Assembly (NCBI RefSeq): GCF_900446215.1
Contig: NZ_UAQZ01000012.1
Location: 310,001 to 374,000 of the forward strand
Source of the DNA: Burkholderia cenocepacia
GTDB taxonomy: Bacteria > Pseudomonadota > Gammaproteobacteria > Burkholderiales > Burkholderiaceae
Direction: 5' to 3'
DNA length: 64,000 nt
A program made the position numbers and the translations under genes. Positions within the stretch are counted from its first letter, which is position 1, and each line of letters opens with the position of its first letter. Positions 40,278 through 49,960 of this stretch are shown here, piece after piece. Under the pieces are notes generated by a model that had not been told where the DNA came from, did not search any database, and saw only the letters and a list, made by a program, of their open reading frames with translations.

Positions 40278-41372
40278 ATGCAATTGCGACTTGATGCGCT
40301 GGAGCCGCACCTCGCGAAGGGGTTGGCCGGGCTTTATACCGTCTACGGCGACGAGCCGCTGCTCGCGCAGGAAGCGTGCGACCGCATTCGTGCGGCCGCA
40401 CGCGCGGCCGGCTTCACCGAGCGGTCGGTGCATACGGTCGAGCGCGGCTTCGACTGGAGCGTGCTGCTCGGCGCGACCCAGGCGATGTCGCTGTTCGGCG
40501 AGCGCCAGCTGATCGAACTGCGCATTCCGTCGGGCAAGCCCGGCAAGGAAGGCGCCGACGCGCTGAAGACGCTCGCGGCCACGCCCAACCCCGACGCGCT
40601 GATGCTCGTCACGTTGCCGCGCCTCGACGCGGCCACGCAGAAATCCGCATGGTTTACCGCGCTGCAGAACGGCGGCGTCGCGCTGAAGATCGATCCGGTC
40701 GACCGTGCGCAACTGCCGAACTGGATCGGCCAGCGACTCGCGATGCAGGGCCAGCGCGCCGCGCCCGGCGAGGACGGGCGGCGCGCGCTGCAGTTCATCG
40801 CGGAGCGCGTCGAGGGCAACCTGCTCGCCGCGCACCAGGAAATCCAGAAGCTCGGGCTGCTGTATCCGCAGGGCGCGCTGTCGTTCGAGCAGGTGCACGA
40901 CGCGGTGCTGAACGTCGCGCGCTACGACGTGTTCAAGCTGAACGAAGCGATGCTCGCCGGCGACGCCGCGCGGCTCGCGCGGATGATCGACGGGCTGAAA
41001 GGCGAGGGCGAGGCGATCGTGCTCGTGATGTGGGCCGTCGTCGAGGAGTTGCGCACGCTGCTGCGGATCAAGCGCGGCACGACGGCCGGCAAGCCGCTCG
41101 CGACGCTGCTGCGCGAGAACCGTGTGTGGGGGCCGCGCGAGCGGCTGATCGCGCCCGCGCTGAACCGCGTGTCGGAGGCGGTGCTCGAAAAGGCGCTCGC
41201 GTTCGCCGCGAAGCTCGATCGGCAGGTCAAGGGGCTGACGGCCGTCACGCCGGGCCGCCGCACGCAGGACGAACCGCCGCCCGATCCGTGGGACGGGCTG
41301 TTCCAGCTCGCGATGACGGTCGCGGGCGCCCGCGGCGAGCGACCGCCGACCGCGGGTCGCGTGCGACGCTAA
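40278..41372 (+). CDS. holA: DNA polymerase III subunit delta
   Basis: A clamp-loader subunit of 364 residues. [19 protein letters not shown] at about 18-36, [19 protein letters not shown] near 75 and [19 protein letters not shown] near 175 match HolA; the C-terminal helical part has [19 protein letters not shown]. The order leuS-lptE-holA supports the call. It ends 209 bases before proA. Confidence 0.93.
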   Translation: MQLRLDALEPHLAKGLAGLYTVYGDEPLLAQEACDRIRAAARAAGFTERSVHTVERGFDWSVLLGATQAMSLFGERQLIELRIPSGKPGKEGADALKTLAATPNPDALMLVTLPRLDAATQKSAWFTALQNGGVALKIDPVDRAQLPNWIGQRLAMQGQRAAPGEDGRRALQFIAERVEGNLLAAHQEIQKLGLLYPQGALSFEQVHDAVLNVARYDVFKLNEAMLAGDAARLARMIDGLKGEGEAIVLVMWAVVEELRTLLRIKRGTTAGKPLATLLRENRVWGPRERLIAPALNRVSEAVLEKALAFAAKLDRQVKGLTAVTPGRRTQDEPPPDPWDGLFQLAMTVAGARGERPPTAGRVRR

Positions 41373-41491
41373 GTCCCGTTCGTGCCTTCAGCGCGCGCTG
41401 CGCAACCCGCTTACAATGCTTCGATAGCTGGCGCGGCATATCGGCCGCTGCCCTGCACGGACGGTTGTCCCGCGAATCGTCACTCCCGGAC

Positions 41492-41529
41492 GGCCGTCCC
41501 GGGTGGCCGTCCCCGGGTGGCCGTCCCCC
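41492..41529. repeat. Short GC-rich tandem repeat before proA
   Basis: GGCCGTCCCGGGT (41492-41504), GGCCGTCCCCGGGT (41505-41518) and GGCCGTCCCCC (from 41519) are near-identical consecutive units of 13-14 bases in the proA leader. Confidence 0.7.
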
Positions 41530-41581
41530 GCTTCCCCACGAATTCATGCCGCTCCGCGCGGCTCGCTTCTCGAGTCACACG

Positions 41582-42853
41582 ATGGATATCGATCAGTACA
41601 TGACCGACCTGGGCCGTCGCGCCCGGCACGCTTCCCGCGCGATGGCGCGCGCCAGCACGGCCGCGAAGAACGCGGCCCTCGACGCCGTGGCCCGCGCGAT
41701 CGAGCGCGACGCGCAGGCGCTGAAGGAGGCGAACGCACGCGACGTCGCCCGCGCCCGTGAAAAGGGGCTCGATGCGGCGTTCGTCGATCGCCTGACGCTG
41801 TCGGACAAGGCGCTGAAGACGATGGTCGAAGGGCTGCGCCAGGTTGCGTCGCTCGCCGATCCGATCGGTGAGATCGGCAACCTCAAGTTCCGCCCGAGTG
41901 GGATCCAGGTCGGCCAGATGCGCGTGCCGCTCGGCGTGATCGGCATCATCTACGAGTCGCGCCCGAACGTGACGATCGACGCGGCCGCGCTGTGCCTGAA
42001 GTCCGGCAACGCGACGATCCTGCGCGGCGGCTCCGAAGCGCTCGAATCGAATGCGGCGCTCGCGAAGCTGATCGGCGAAGGGCTCGAGGCGGCAGGCCTC
42101 CCGCAGGACGCGGTGCAGGTCGTCGCGACGGCCGATCGCGCGGCGGTTGGCAAGCTGATCACGATGACCGAATACGTCGACGTGATCGTGCCGCGCGGCG
42201 GCAAGAGCCTGATCGAACGGCTGATCAATGAGGCCCGCGTGCCGATGATCAAGCACCTCGACGGCATCTGCCACGTGTACGTCGACGATCGCGCCGATCT
42301 CGACAAGGCGCTGACCGTCTGCGACAACGCGAAGACGCACCGCTACGGCACCTGCAACACGATGGAGACGCTGCTCGTGTCGAGCGGCATCGCCGCGAAG
42401 CTGCTGCCGCCGCTCGGCAAGCTGTATCGCGACAAGCAGGTCGAACTGCGCGTCGATGCGACCGCGCGCGCGGTGCTCGCCGACGCGGGCGTCGGCCCGC
42501 TCGTCGACGCGACGGAAGCAGACTGGCACACCGAGTATCTGGCGCCGGTGCTCGCGATCAAGGTCGTCGACGGCCTCGACGCCGCGATCGAGCACATCAA
42601 CCATTACGGCTCGCATCACACGGACGCGATCGTCACCGAGGATCACGACCGTGCGATGCGTTTTCTGCGCGAAGTCGATTCGGCGAGCGTGATGGTCAAC
42701 GCGTCGACGCGCTTCGCGGACGGTTTCGAATTCGGCCTCGGCGCGGAAATCGGCATCTCGAACGACAAGCTGCACGCGCGCGGCCCGGTCGGCCTGGAAG
42801 GGCTCACGTCGCTGAAGTACGTGGTGCTCGGGCACGGCGAAGGCCGTCAGTAA
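41582..42853 (+). CDS. proA: Gamma-glutamyl phosphate reductase
   Basis: A protein of 423 residues in proline synthesis that reduces gamma-glutamyl phosphate with NADPH. The aldehyde dehydrogenase-like fold shows [31 protein letters not shown] and the catalytic Cys258 in [11 protein letters not shown]. The start [11 protein letters not shown] fits the family; an in-frame ATG at 41546 would add 12 residues. TACAAT at 41412-41417 is a possible -10. It is followed 23 bases later by hemJ. Confidence 0.95.
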   Translation: MDIDQYMTDLGRRARHASRAMARASTAAKNAALDAVARAIERDAQALKEANARDVARAREKGLDAAFVDRLTLSDKALKTMVEGLRQVASLADPIGEIGNLKFRPSGIQVGQMRVPLGVIGIIYESRPNVTIDAAALCLKSGNATILRGGSEALESNAALAKLIGEGLEAAGLPQDAVQVVATADRAAVGKLITMTEYVDVIVPRGGKSLIERLINEARVPMIKHLDGICHVYVDDRADLDKALTVCDNAKTHRYGTCNTMETLLVSSGIAAKLLPPLGKLYRDKQVELRVDATARAVLADAGVGPLVDATEADWHTEYLAPVLAIKVVDGLDAAIEHINHYGSHHTDAIVTEDHDRAMRFLREVDSASVMVNASTRFADGFEFGLGAEIGISNDKLHARGPVGLEGLTSLKYVVLGHGEGRQ

Positions 42854-42876
42854 GTCAACAGCGAGGCGCACAACCG

Positions 42877-43299
42877 ATGGCAATGCTCTGGGTCAAGACG
42901 TTCCATGTCGTTCTGATCGCCGCGTGGTTCGCGGGGCTGTTCTACCTGCCGCGCATCTACGTGAACCTGGCCATGGAGACCGATCCGGCCGCGGTGCGGC
43001 GCCTGCTGCTGATGGCGCGCAAGCTGTTCCGTTTCATGACGATGATCGCGGTGCCGGCGCTCGCGTGCGGGCTGTGGTTGTGGCTCGTGATCGGCATCGG
43101 CCAGGGGCAGGGCTGGATCCACGCGAAGGTGACCGTGGTGCTGCTGCTGATCGTCTACCACGCGTATTGCGGGCACCTGCTGCGGGTGTTCGAGCGCGGC
43201 GAGAACACCCGCACCGACAAGTGGTATCGCGTGTTCAACGAGCTGCCGGTGCTCGGCATGCTCGCGGCGGTCGCGCTGGTGGTGATCAAGCCGTTCTGA
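42877..43299 (+). CDS. hemJ: Protoporphyrinogen IX oxidase HemJ (CopD-like)
   Basis: A membrane protein of 140 residues with four hydrophobic segments. WVKTFHVVLIAAWFAGLFYLP contains the conserved His10 and WIHAKVTVVLLL the conserved Lys84 of HemJ. FYLPRIYVN and KLFRFMTMIA are also family-typical. It oxidises protoporphyrinogen in haem synthesis. It shares an operon with proA; no other haem gene is near. Confidence 0.87.
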   Translation: MAMLWVKTFHVVLIAAWFAGLFYLPRIYVNLAMETDPAAVRRLLLMARKLFRFMTMIAVPALACGLWLWLVIGIGQGQGWIHAKVTVVLLLIVYHAYCGHLLRVFERGENTRTDKWYRVFNELPVLGMLAAVALVVIKPF

Positions 43300-43352
43300 G
43301 CGGCGCGGCCGGCGGCGGCGCGGCCGGCGGTACGTCACCGCCGAATCGTGCG

Positions 43353-43378
43353 CAACGGCGCCCCTCGGGGCGCCGTTG
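43353..43378. terminator. Bidirectional terminator between hemJ and hexR
   Basis: CAACGGCGCCCC-TC-GGGGCGCCGTTG is a perfect 12-bp stem, followed by TTCGTTT. The T-run is weak, but the position between convergent genes fits. Confidence 0.7.
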
Positions 43379-43407
43379 TTCGTTTACGCGCGGCGTCGCC
43401 GCGACCG

Positions 43408-44256
43408 CTACTCCTTCGTCGGGTCGTCGATCCGGCGCCGCGTGATCGCTTCCTTCGCGCGGCCGACGCGCTCCATCAGCGCGGGGCCGCGCGACAGCGC
43501 GACGCCGACCGCGAGGATGTCGCCGATCGCGAGATGCGACATCCGCGACGTCATCGGCGAGAACACGTCGGTTTCCTCGGCGACGTTCGACGCGAGGCTG
43601 ACCGTCGCGAGCTTCGCGAGCGGCGAATGGCTTTGCGTGATCGCGACGACTTTCGCGCCGCACGCGAGCGCGGAGCGCGCGGCGTCGACGATGTCGCGCG
43701 TGCGGCCGGTGTTCGAGATCGCGACGACGACGTCGTGCGGCCCGAGCAGCGCCGACGACATCGAGAACGTGTGCGGATCCGAATACGCGACGCTCGGCAC
43801 GCCGAGCCGGAAGAACTTGTGCTGGATGTCCTGCGCGGCGATGCCCGAGCCGCCGGCGCCATAGAACTCGATCCGCGACGCGTTCGACAGCAGCGCGATC
43901 GCGTCGGCGACGCTGCCCGCCGACAGGCTGTTGCGCACCTCGATCAGCGCGCCGATCGTGCGGTCGAACACCTTGCCGATGATGCCCGGCGCGGGTTCGT
44001 CGGGCTCGACGTCGCGGTACACCGACGACACGCCTGGCGCGACGCTCTGCGCGAGCCGGATCTTGAATTCGCGAAAGCCGCTGCAGCCGAGCGCCTGGCA
44101 GAAGCGCGCGATCGTCGGCTGGCTGACGCCGGCGCGGGTCGACAGCTCGGTCATCGCGAGGTCGAGCACTTCGCGCGGCGCGGCGAGGATGTAGTCGGCG
44201 AGCTTGCGCTCGGACGGGCGCAGCTCGGGGCGGATCGCTTCAATGCGGGGCAGCAT
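43408..44256 (-). CDS. hexR: RpiR-family regulator HexR
   Basis: A regulator of 282 residues. Helix-turn-helix at about 1-75 (MLPRIEAIRPELRPSERKLA, RAGVSQPTIARFCQALG), then a SIS sugar-phosphate-binding domain (FYGAGGSGIAAQDIQHKFFR, VVVAISNTGRTRDIVDAA). HexR represses Entner-Doudoroff genes and is released by KDPG. It is divergent from edd, and two TGTAG-type palindromes lie in the gap, which supports the name. Confidence 0.92.
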   Translation of the reverse strand: MLPRIEAIRPELRPSERKLADYILAAPREVLDLAMTELSTRAGVSQPTIARFCQALGCSGFREFKIRLAQSVAPGVSSVYRDVEPDEPAPGIIGKVFDRTIGALIEVRNSLSAGSVADAIALLSNASRIEFYGAGGSGIAAQDIQHKFFRLGVPSVAYSDPHTFSMSSALLGPHDVVVAISNTGRTRDIVDAARSALACGAKVVAITQSHSPLAKLATVSLASNVAEETDVFSPMTSRMSHLAIGDILAVGVALSRGPALMERVGRAKEAITRRRIDDPTKE

Positions 44257-44308
44257 GGGACGGCACGTGGAAATCGGGTTCGGATGCGGGAGTGTATCGC
44301 AATCGAAT

Positions 44309-44323
44309 TGTAGAAAATCTACA
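44309..44323. promoter_or_regulatory. HexR operator near hexR
   Basis: TGTAGA-AAA-TCTACA is a perfect 6-bp-arm palindrome, 53 bases before the hexR start. Its form agrees with HexR sites of proteobacteria and with the second site in front of edd. Confidence 0.7.
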
Positions 44324-44442
44324 TAAAAATACTAGCGATATTGCAGAAGTTTCGGCTTGGGTCGAGTAAGGTGGATTAGGGTTTTCACTGATTAAAGCCT
44401 TGCTGGTGGCGGGAATAACGGTTGCGAGGGCGCGAAACCACA

Positions 44443-44471
44443 TTGCGTGCTTGTAGTTTTTCTACTAGACT
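44443..44471 (+). promoter_or_regulatory. edd promoter with HexR operator in the spacer
   Basis: TTGCGT (44443-44448) and TAGACT (44466-44471) are 17 bases apart. TGTAGTTTTTCTACT (44452-44466), resembling the hexR-side site, fills the spacer, so HexR bound there would block RNA polymerase. Confidence 0.65.
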
Positions 44472-44550
44472 GCCTTCGTTCGATCGACGAAGCTCGACCG
44501 TCCCCACGATTCCAACCGCCGGTGTCGGCCGGCATACAGGAGCGCCCAGC

Positions 44551-46407
44551 ATGACGTCGCTGCACCCCACTCTGGCGAAGGTCACCGAACGCGTGATCGC
44601 CCGCAGCCAATCGACCCGTTCCGCCTATCTGCAGCGCATCGACGGCGCGCAAGGCAAGTTCCCGGCACGCGGCGCGCTGTCGTGCGCGAATCTCGCGCAC
44701 GGCTTCGCGGGCCTCGAGGGTAACGACAAGTTCGCGATCAAGGCGATCCGCGAGCCGAACATCGGCATCGTGTCCTCGTACAACGAGATGCTGTCCGCGC
44801 ATGCGCCGTACAAGGACTTCCCCGACATCATCAAGGCCGCCGCGCGCGAGAACGGCGGGGTCGCGCAGTTCGCGGGCGGCGTGCCGGCGATGTGCGACGG
44901 CGTCACGCAGGGCAACCCGGGGATGGAGCTGTCGCTGTTTTCGCGCGAGGCGATCGCGATGGGCACGGCGATCGCGCTCACGCACAACATGTTCGACGCG
45001 GCGCTCTGCCTCGGCATCTGCGACAAGATCGTGCCGGGCCTCCTGATCGGCGCGCTGCAGTTCGGCCACCTGCCGACGATCTTCGTGCCGGCCGGCCCGA
45101 TGACGAGCGGCCTGTCGAACGACGACAAGGCGAAGATCCGCCAGCAGTTCGCGACCGGCCAGGTCGGCCGCGACGCGCTGCTCGAAGCCGAATCGGCCGC
45201 CTATCACGGCCACGGCACCTGCACGTTCTACGGCACCGCGAACAGCAACCAGATGCTGATGGAGCTGATGGGGCTGCACCTGCCGGGCTCGGCCTTCGTT
45301 CACCCGCACACGCCGCTGCGCACCGCGCTGACGGCCGAGGCCGCGCGCCGCGTACTCGACCTGACCGTCGAGCGCGGCCACTACACGCCGATCGGCCATG
45401 TGATCGACGAAAAGGCGATCGTCAACGGGATCGTCGCGCTGCTCGCGACGGGCGGCTCGACCAATCACACGCTGCACCTCGTCGCGATCGCGCGCGCGGC
45501 CGGCATCCTGATCGACTGGAACGACTTCGACGAGCTGTCGGCGGTCGTGCCGCTGCTCGCGAAGATCTACCCGAACGGCAAGGCCGACGTGAACCATTTC
45601 CACGCGGCGGGCGGTGTCGCGTTCCTGGTACGCAACCTGCTCGAAGGCGGGTTGCTGCACGAGGACGTGACGACGGTCGCCGGCAAGGGGCTGGCGCACT
45701 ACACGAAGGAGCCGAAGCTGATCGACGGCAAGCTGACGTGGGTCGATGGCGCGGCCGAGAGCCACGACACGAAGGTGCTGCGCGGCATTCGCGAGCCGTT
45801 CCAGCCGGACGGCGGCCTGCGCCTGATGCAGGGCCGGCTCGGTCGCGGCGTGATCAAGATTTCGGCGGTCGCGCCCGAGCACCGCAAGGTGACGGCGCCC
45901 GCGATCGTGTTCGACTCGCAGGAAGCCGTGCAGGAAGCGTTCGATCGCGGCGAGTTGAAGCGCGATTTCGTCGCGGTGGTGCGCTTCCAGGGCGCGCGCG
46001 CCAACGGCATGCCCGAGCTGCACCGTTTGACGCCGCTGCTCGGCGTGTTGCAGGATCAGGGCTTTCACGTCGCGCTGGTCACCGACGGCCGCATGTCGGG
46101 CGCGTCGGGCAAGGTGCCGGCCGTGATCCACGTGTCGCCGGAAGCGTTGCTGGCCGGCCCGATCGGCAAGGTGAAGACGGGCGACGTGCTCGTGATCGAC
46201 GCGGAAGCCGGCGTGCTCGACATCGAGGTCGACGACGCCGAGTGGCACGCACGCCCGGTCGCGCAGCCGCGCCACCAGGCCGAGAACGAAGTCGGTTTCG
46301 GGCGCGAACTGTTCGGCGTGTTCCGCGCGGCCGCGGCGCCGGCCGAGCAGGGCGCATCGGTTTTCGGGACGCTGGTCGGCGAAACCGCCGTCAGCGTCGC
46401 CGCATGA
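44551..46407 (+). CDS. edd: 6-phosphogluconate dehydratase
   Basis: An iron-sulfur dehydratase of 618 residues of the IlvD/Edd family, which converts 6-phosphogluconate to [43 protein letters not shown] and [20 protein letters not shown] carry the cluster-binding cysteines and active-site residues. ACAGGAG lies 8 bases before the ATG. It is under HexR control and precedes eda by 19 bases. Confidence 0.95.
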   Translation: MTSLHPTLAKVTERVIARSQSTRSAYLQRIDGAQGKFPARGALSCANLAHGFAGLEGNDKFAIKAIREPNIGIVSSYNEMLSAHAPYKDFPDIIKAAARENGGVAQFAGGVPAMCDGVTQGNPGMELSLFSREAIAMGTAIALTHNMFDAALCLGICDKIVPGLLIGALQFGHLPTIFVPAGPMTSGLSNDDKAKIRQQFATGQVGRDALLEAESAAYHGHGTCTFYGTANSNQMLMELMGLHLPGSAFVHPHTPLRTALTAEAARRVLDLTVERGHYTPIGHVIDEKAIVNGIVALLATGGSTNHTLHLVAIARAAGILIDWNDFDELSAVVPLLAKIYPNGKADVNHFHAAGGVAFLVRNLLEGGLLHEDVTTVAGKGLAHYTKEPKLIDGKLTWVDGAAESHDTKVLRGIREPFQPDGGLRLMQGRLGRGVIKISAVAPEHRKVTAPAIVFDSQEAVQEAFDRGELKRDFVAVVRFQGARANGMPELHRLTPLLGVLQDQGFHVALVTDGRMSGASGKVPAVIHVSPEALLAGPIGKVKTGDVLVIDAEAGVLDIEVDDAEWHARPVAQPRHQAENEVGFGRELFGVFRAAAAPAEQGASVFGTLVGETAVSVAA

Positions 46408-46426
46408 ATTTCAAGGAGCCAATTCA

Positions 46427-47053
46427 ATGAAGACGATTGCTGAAATCGTGAAGCTGGGCCCGGTCATTCCGGTGCTCGCATTCGACTCGGTCGAGCAGGG
46501 CGAAAACGTGTCGCGTGCATTGCACGCGGGCGGCGTGAAGGTGCTCGAGATCACGCTGCGCACGCCGGCCGGGCTGGAAGCGATCCAGCGCGCGAGCCAG
46601 CTCGCGGACGACATCGTCGTCGGCGTCGGCACGATCACGAAGCCCGAGCACTGCGCGCAGGCGAAGCGCGCGGGCGCCACGTTCGGCGTGTCGCCGGGCC
46701 TGACGAAGGAGCTGCACCTCGCGTCGCTCGACGCGGGCCTGCCGCTGCTGCCGGGCGTGATGACGCCGAGCGACATCATCCAGGCGCTCGAATTCGGCTA
46801 CGACATCGTGAAGTTCTTCCCCGCGCAGCAGGCGGGCGGCGTGCCGATGCTGCAGGCGTTCCACGGTCCGTTCCCGGCGCTGAAGTTCTGCCCGACGGGC
46901 GGCATCACGGTCGATACCGCGCCGAACTTCCTGAAACTGCCGAACGTCGTGTGCGTCGGCGGCTCATGGCTCACGCCGAAGGCCGCGCTCGCCGCGCAGG
47001 ACTGGGCCGAAGTCACGCGCCTCGCGCAAGCGGCGAGCCAGCTGCCCCGTTAA
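46427..47053 (+). CDS. eda: KDPG / 2-keto-4-hydroxyglutarate aldolase
   Basis: A class I aldolase of 208 residues that splits KDPG into pyruvate and glyceraldehyde 3-phosphate. [17 protein letters not shown] has the catalytic Glu, and [16 protein letters not shown] the Schiff-base Lys129; [17 protein letters not shown] binds the phosphate. CAAGGAG precedes the ATG. It shares an operon with edd. A terminator-like structure follows. Confidence 0.96.
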   Translation: MKTIAEIVKLGPVIPVLAFDSVEQGENVSRALHAGGVKVLEITLRTPAGLEAIQRASQLADDIVVGVGTITKPEHCAQAKRAGATFGVSPGLTKELHLASLDAGLPLLPGVMTPSDIIQALEFGYDIVKFFPAQQAGGVPMLQAFHGPFPALKFCPTGGITVDTAPNFLKLPNVVCVGGSWLTPKAALAAQDWAEVTRLAQAASQLPR

Positions 47054-47077
47054 TACTTGTATGAAATGAAGAATCAG

Positions 47078-47121
47078 CCCTCGGAAAGCGAGCGTTAGTG
47101 CTTGTTTTACCGAGGGTTTTT
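47078..47121 (+). terminator. Terminator of edd-eda
   Basis: CCCTCGG (47078-47084) pairs with CCGAGGG (47110-47116), with AAGC...GCTT pairing inside the 25-base loop, then TTTTT. Confidence 0.7.
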
Positions 47122-47124
47122 GCT

Positions 47125-47142
47125 GATGGAACCGGTTCTATC
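47125..47142. promoter_or_regulatory. LacI-type palindrome upstream of gntP
   Basis: GATGGAACC-GGTTCTATC is an 18-bp dyad with one mismatch and a central CG, the form of LacI-family operators (GntR of E. coli belongs to this family). No LacI-family gene is in the window. Confidence 0.5.
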
Positions 47143-47272
47143 CGCGGATCGCAAAGATAAGTAAAATTCAGCGTCCTGACGGGGTGGGTACCCCCCGTGT
47201 TTCGGAGACCTGCATAGCCGGGCATACTCGCAACGACTCGCCCGGTTCGAACAATTCTAGGAGGAGTGCCAC

Positions 47273-48634
47273 ATGGGGGCCGTCCAAGGCAGCATGCTGC
47301 TCGTATTCACGCTGATCGCGATTGCCGCGCTGATCCTGATGATCGCGCGCTACAAGATCTACCCGTTCCTGGTGCTGATCATCGTCTCGCTCGGCCTCGG
47401 TCTCGTCGTCGGCATGCCGATGGACAAGATCGTCAAGTCGTTCGAAACGGGCACCGGCGGCACGCTCGGCCACATTGCGATCGTCGTCGGCCTCGGCACG
47501 ATGCTCGGCAAGATGATGGCCGAATCGGGCGGCGCCGAACGGATCGCGACCACGCTGATCGACTGGTTCGGTGAAAAGAACATCCACTGGGCGATGATGT
47601 TCGTCGCGATCATCGTCGGCCTGCCGGTGTTCTTCGAAGTCGGCTTCGTGCTGCTGATCCCGATCGCGTTCAACGTCGCGAAGCGCACCGGCAAGTCGCT
47701 GCTCGTCGTCGGCCTGCCGATGGTGGCCGGCCTGTCGGTCGTGCACGGGCTGATCCCGCCGCACCCGGCCGCGCTGCTGGCCGTCCAGCAATACGGCGCC
47801 GATATCGGCAAGACGATCGCCTTCGGTCTCGTCGTCGGCGTGCCGACCGCGATCATCGCGGGCCCGCTGTTCGCGCTGACGATCTCGAAGTTCGTGAAGC
47901 TGCCGGAAAACAACCCGCTCGCGTCGCAATTCGTCGATTCGAACGCGGATGGCCGCAAGCGCGAACTGCCGAGCTTCGGCATCACGCTGTTCACGATCCT
48001 GCTGCCCGTCGTGCTGATGCTCGTCGGCAGCTGGGCCGACCTGGTGTTCGCACCGAAGTCGCTGCCGAACAACCTGCTGCGCTTTGCCGGCAACTCGGAC
48101 GTCGCGCTGCTGATCGCCGTGCTCGTGAGCTTCTTCACGTTCGGCAAGCTGCAGGGCTTCAACCGCGACCAGATCCAGAAGTTCTGCGGCGAGTGCCTGG
48201 CGCCGATCGCCGGGATCACGCTGATCGTCGGCGCGGGCGGCGGCTTCGGCGGTGTCCTGCGCGACAGCGGGATCTCGCAGCAGATCGTCGAGACCGCCAA
48301 GCATGCGCACCTGTCGCCGCTGCTGCTCGGCTGGTTCGTCGCGGCGCTGATGCGTCTCGCGACGGGTTCGGCGACGGTCGCGATGACGACGGCCTGCGGT
48401 ATCGTCGCGCCGATCGCGGCGGCGTCGGGCGCGTCGGTCAGCCCGGAGCTGCTGGTGCTCGCGACGGGCTCGGGCTCGCTGATCTTCTCGCACGTGAACG
48501 ACGGCGGGTTCTGGCTGATCAAGGAATACTTCGGGATGACGGTGGGTCAGACGTTCAAGACCTGGTCGCTGCTTGAAACCATCATCTCGGTGCTCGGTCT
48601 CAGTTTCACGTTGCTGCTGAGCATGGTTCTGTAA
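47273..48634 (+). CDS. gntP: Gluconate:H+ symporter
   Basis: An inner-membrane protein of 453 residues with about 12-14 hydrophobic segments. IARYKIYPFLVLIIVSLGLG, TLGHIAIVVGLGTMLGKMMAESGG, LIPPHPAALLAVQQY and RLATGSATVAMTTACGIV are signatures of the GntP family. AGGAG precedes the ATG. It brings in gluconate for GntK, encoded 13 bases downstream. A LacI-type palindrome upstream suggests separate control from edd-eda. Confidence 0.94.
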   Translation: MGAVQGSMLLVFTLIAIAALILMIARYKIYPFLVLIIVSLGLGLVVGMPMDKIVKSFETGTGGTLGHIAIVVGLGTMLGKMMAESGGAERIATTLIDWFGEKNIHWAMMFVAIIVGLPVFFEVGFVLLIPIAFNVAKRTGKSLLVVGLPMVAGLSVVHGLIPPHPAALLAVQQYGADIGKTIAFGLVVGVPTAIIAGPLFALTISKFVKLPENNPLASQFVDSNADGRKRELPSFGITLFTILLPVVLMLVGSWADLVFAPKSLPNNLLRFAGNSDVALLIAVLVSFFTFGKLQGFNRDQIQKFCGECLAPIAGITLIVGAGGGFGGVLRDSGISQQIVETAKHAHLSPLLLGWFVAALMRLATGSATVAMTTACGIVAPIAAASGASVSPELLVLATGSGSLIFSHVNDGGFWLIKEYFGMTVGQTFKTWSLLETIISVLGLSFTLLLSMVL

Positions 48635-48647
48635 CAAGGGGTAGTCA

Positions 48648-49151
48648 ATGATTCTGATCGCAATGGGCGTGTCGGGCGCCGGCAAGTCGCTGATCGGCGA
48701 AATGCTGGCGGAACGCCTGTCGTGCAGCTATACCGATGGCGACGCGTTTCACAGCGCGGCGAACAAGGAAAAGATGCACCACGGTATTCCGCTGACCGAT
48801 GAAGACCGCTGGCCGTGGCTGCGCACGATTCGCGCGGCCATCGAGGAAAAGCAGCGCGCGGGCGAGACGGCCGTGTTCACGTGCTCGTCGCTGAAGCGGT
48901 CGTACCGCGACGTGCTGCGCGGCGCCGACACCGACGTGCGGTTCGTGTATCTGAAGGGTTCGTTCGAAGTGTTGCAGGAGCGCCTGAAGAGCCGCACCGG
49001 CCATTTCTTCGATCCGTCGCTGCTGAAGAGCCAGCTGGACACGCTCGAGGAGCCGGGCCCGGACGAGGCGATCGAGGTCAGCATCGAGCTGACGCCCGAG
49101 CAGATCGTCGATCAGGTCATGCTGAAGATCGGTCTCGCGCAGCAGCACTGA
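48648..49151 (+). CDS. gntK: Gluconokinase
   Basis: A protein of 167 residues that phosphorylates gluconate to 6-phosphogluconate. The P-loop GVSGAGKS is at 7-14; CSYTDGDAFHSAANKEKMHHG and CSSLKRSYRDVLRG are typical of thermoresistant gluconokinases. It follows gntP by 13 bases and feeds Edd. A strong terminator follows. Confidence 0.95.
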   Translation: MILIAMGVSGAGKSLIGEMLAERLSCSYTDGDAFHSAANKEKMHHGIPLTDEDRWPWLRTIRAAIEEKQRAGETAVFTCSSLKRSYRDVLRGADTDVRFVYLKGSFEVLQERLKSRTGHFFDPSLLKSQLDTLEEPGPDEAIEVSIELTPEQIVDQVMLKIGLAQQH

Positions 49152-49176
49152 GCGCGGTCCGCGGCCATCGTCATGG

Positions 49177-49205
49177 AAAAGGCGCCTTCGGGCGCCTTTT
49201 TCGTT
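49177..49205. terminator. Bidirectional terminator between gntK and the TetR gene
   Basis: AAAAGGCGCC-TTCG-GGCGCCTTTTT: a 6-bp GC stem with flanking A- and T-runs that extend it, between convergent genes. Confidence 0.85.
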
Positions 49206-49222
49206 TGCGATGCGCGGGCCGG

Positions 49223-49870
49223 TCAGGCCGTGCGCGCGCGTTGCGCGATCCCGTCGAGCAGCACGTCGAGCATCGTGTCGTGCACGACGGCCGGATCGAG
49301 CTGCGCATAGAGCGGGGCGGCCGACTTGACGAGCGGATGCCCGGCGTCGGACAGCGCGTGCATTTCCGCGAGTTCGACGTCGTTCGCGGCACGCGTGAGG
49401 CCGCCCGTTTCGGCGGCGGCGAGGCCGATCACGCTCGCGTACCAGCCGACGCATACCGCCGGCAGCGCCGCACGCGGGATGCCGGCGTCGGTCAGCGCGC
49501 GATGCACGGCCTCGATGTGCGCGAGATCGGCCGGCCCCGTACTCATGTGCCGCTGCAGCAGCGCGAACGCGGCCGGGTAGCGCAACGCGAGTGCGCGGTA
49601 CTGACGCGCGAGGTCGCGCAGCCGTTCGCGCCACGGCAGGGAAGGATCGACCGGCACGAGCGAGCGCGACAGCGCATTCGCGATCGCGCGGCTCAGGCCT
49701 TCCTTCGACTTGAAGTGATACAGCACGCTCATCGGGTCGCAGCCGACCGACTGCGCGAGCTTGCGCACGCTGAACGCGGCTTCGCCGACGTCTTCGAGCA
49801 GCGCGAGCGCGGCCGCGACGATCGCGTCCTTGTCGAGGCCGCGCGGCCCCTGGGCAGGTTTGTCTTTCAT
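49223..49870 (-). CDS. TetR-family regulator, divergent from the amine oxidase gene
   Basis: A regulator of 215 residues. The N-terminal helix-turn-helix (DKDAIVAAALALLEDVGEAAF, VRKLAQSVGCDPMSVLYHFKS) is TetR-like; the C-terminal helical domain resembles the TetR class with a tetracycline-repressor-type C-terminus. The ATG at 49870 (MKDKPAQGP) is preferred; another at 49894 adds eight residues. Two palindromes in the divergent promoter region are probable operators. Confidence 0.85.
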   Translation of the reverse strand: MKDKPAQGPRGLDKDAIVAAALALLEDVGEAAFSVRKLAQSVGCDPMSVLYHFKSKEGLSRAIANALSRSLVPVDPSLPWRERLRDLARQYRALALRYPAAFALLQRHMSTGPADLAHIEAVHRALTDAGIPRAALPAVCVGWYASVIGLAAAETGGLTRAANDVELAEMHALSDAGHPLVKSAAPLYAQLDPAVVHDTMLDVLLDGIAQRARTA

Positions 49871-49910
49871 CGAGACGGGCTGGCAGGCCGGCACGGCGCC
49901 AGTTGTAAAC

Positions 49911-49940
49911 TTGACGAAAGCTTATTCTACACTGTAGAAT
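49911..49940 (+). promoter_or_regulatory. Promoter of the amine oxidase gene
   Basis: TTGACG (49911-49916) and TAGAAT (49935-49940) are 18 bases apart; the -10 lies inside a TetR-type palindrome. Confidence 0.6.
49924..49940. promoter_or_regulatory. TetR-type operator 1
   Basis: ATTCTACA-C-TGTAGAAT: perfect 8-bp arms around one central base. It covers the -10 of the rightward promoter. Confidence 0.7.
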
Positions 49941-49941
49941 T

Positions 49942-49960
49942 ATTTCTGCGGTGTAGAAAT
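49942..49960. promoter_or_regulatory. TetR-type operator 2, imperfect
   Basis: ATTTCT-N7-AGAAAT, immediately after operator 1; the right half TGTAGAAAT repeats the half-site of operator 1, the left half is degenerate. Confidence 0.5.
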
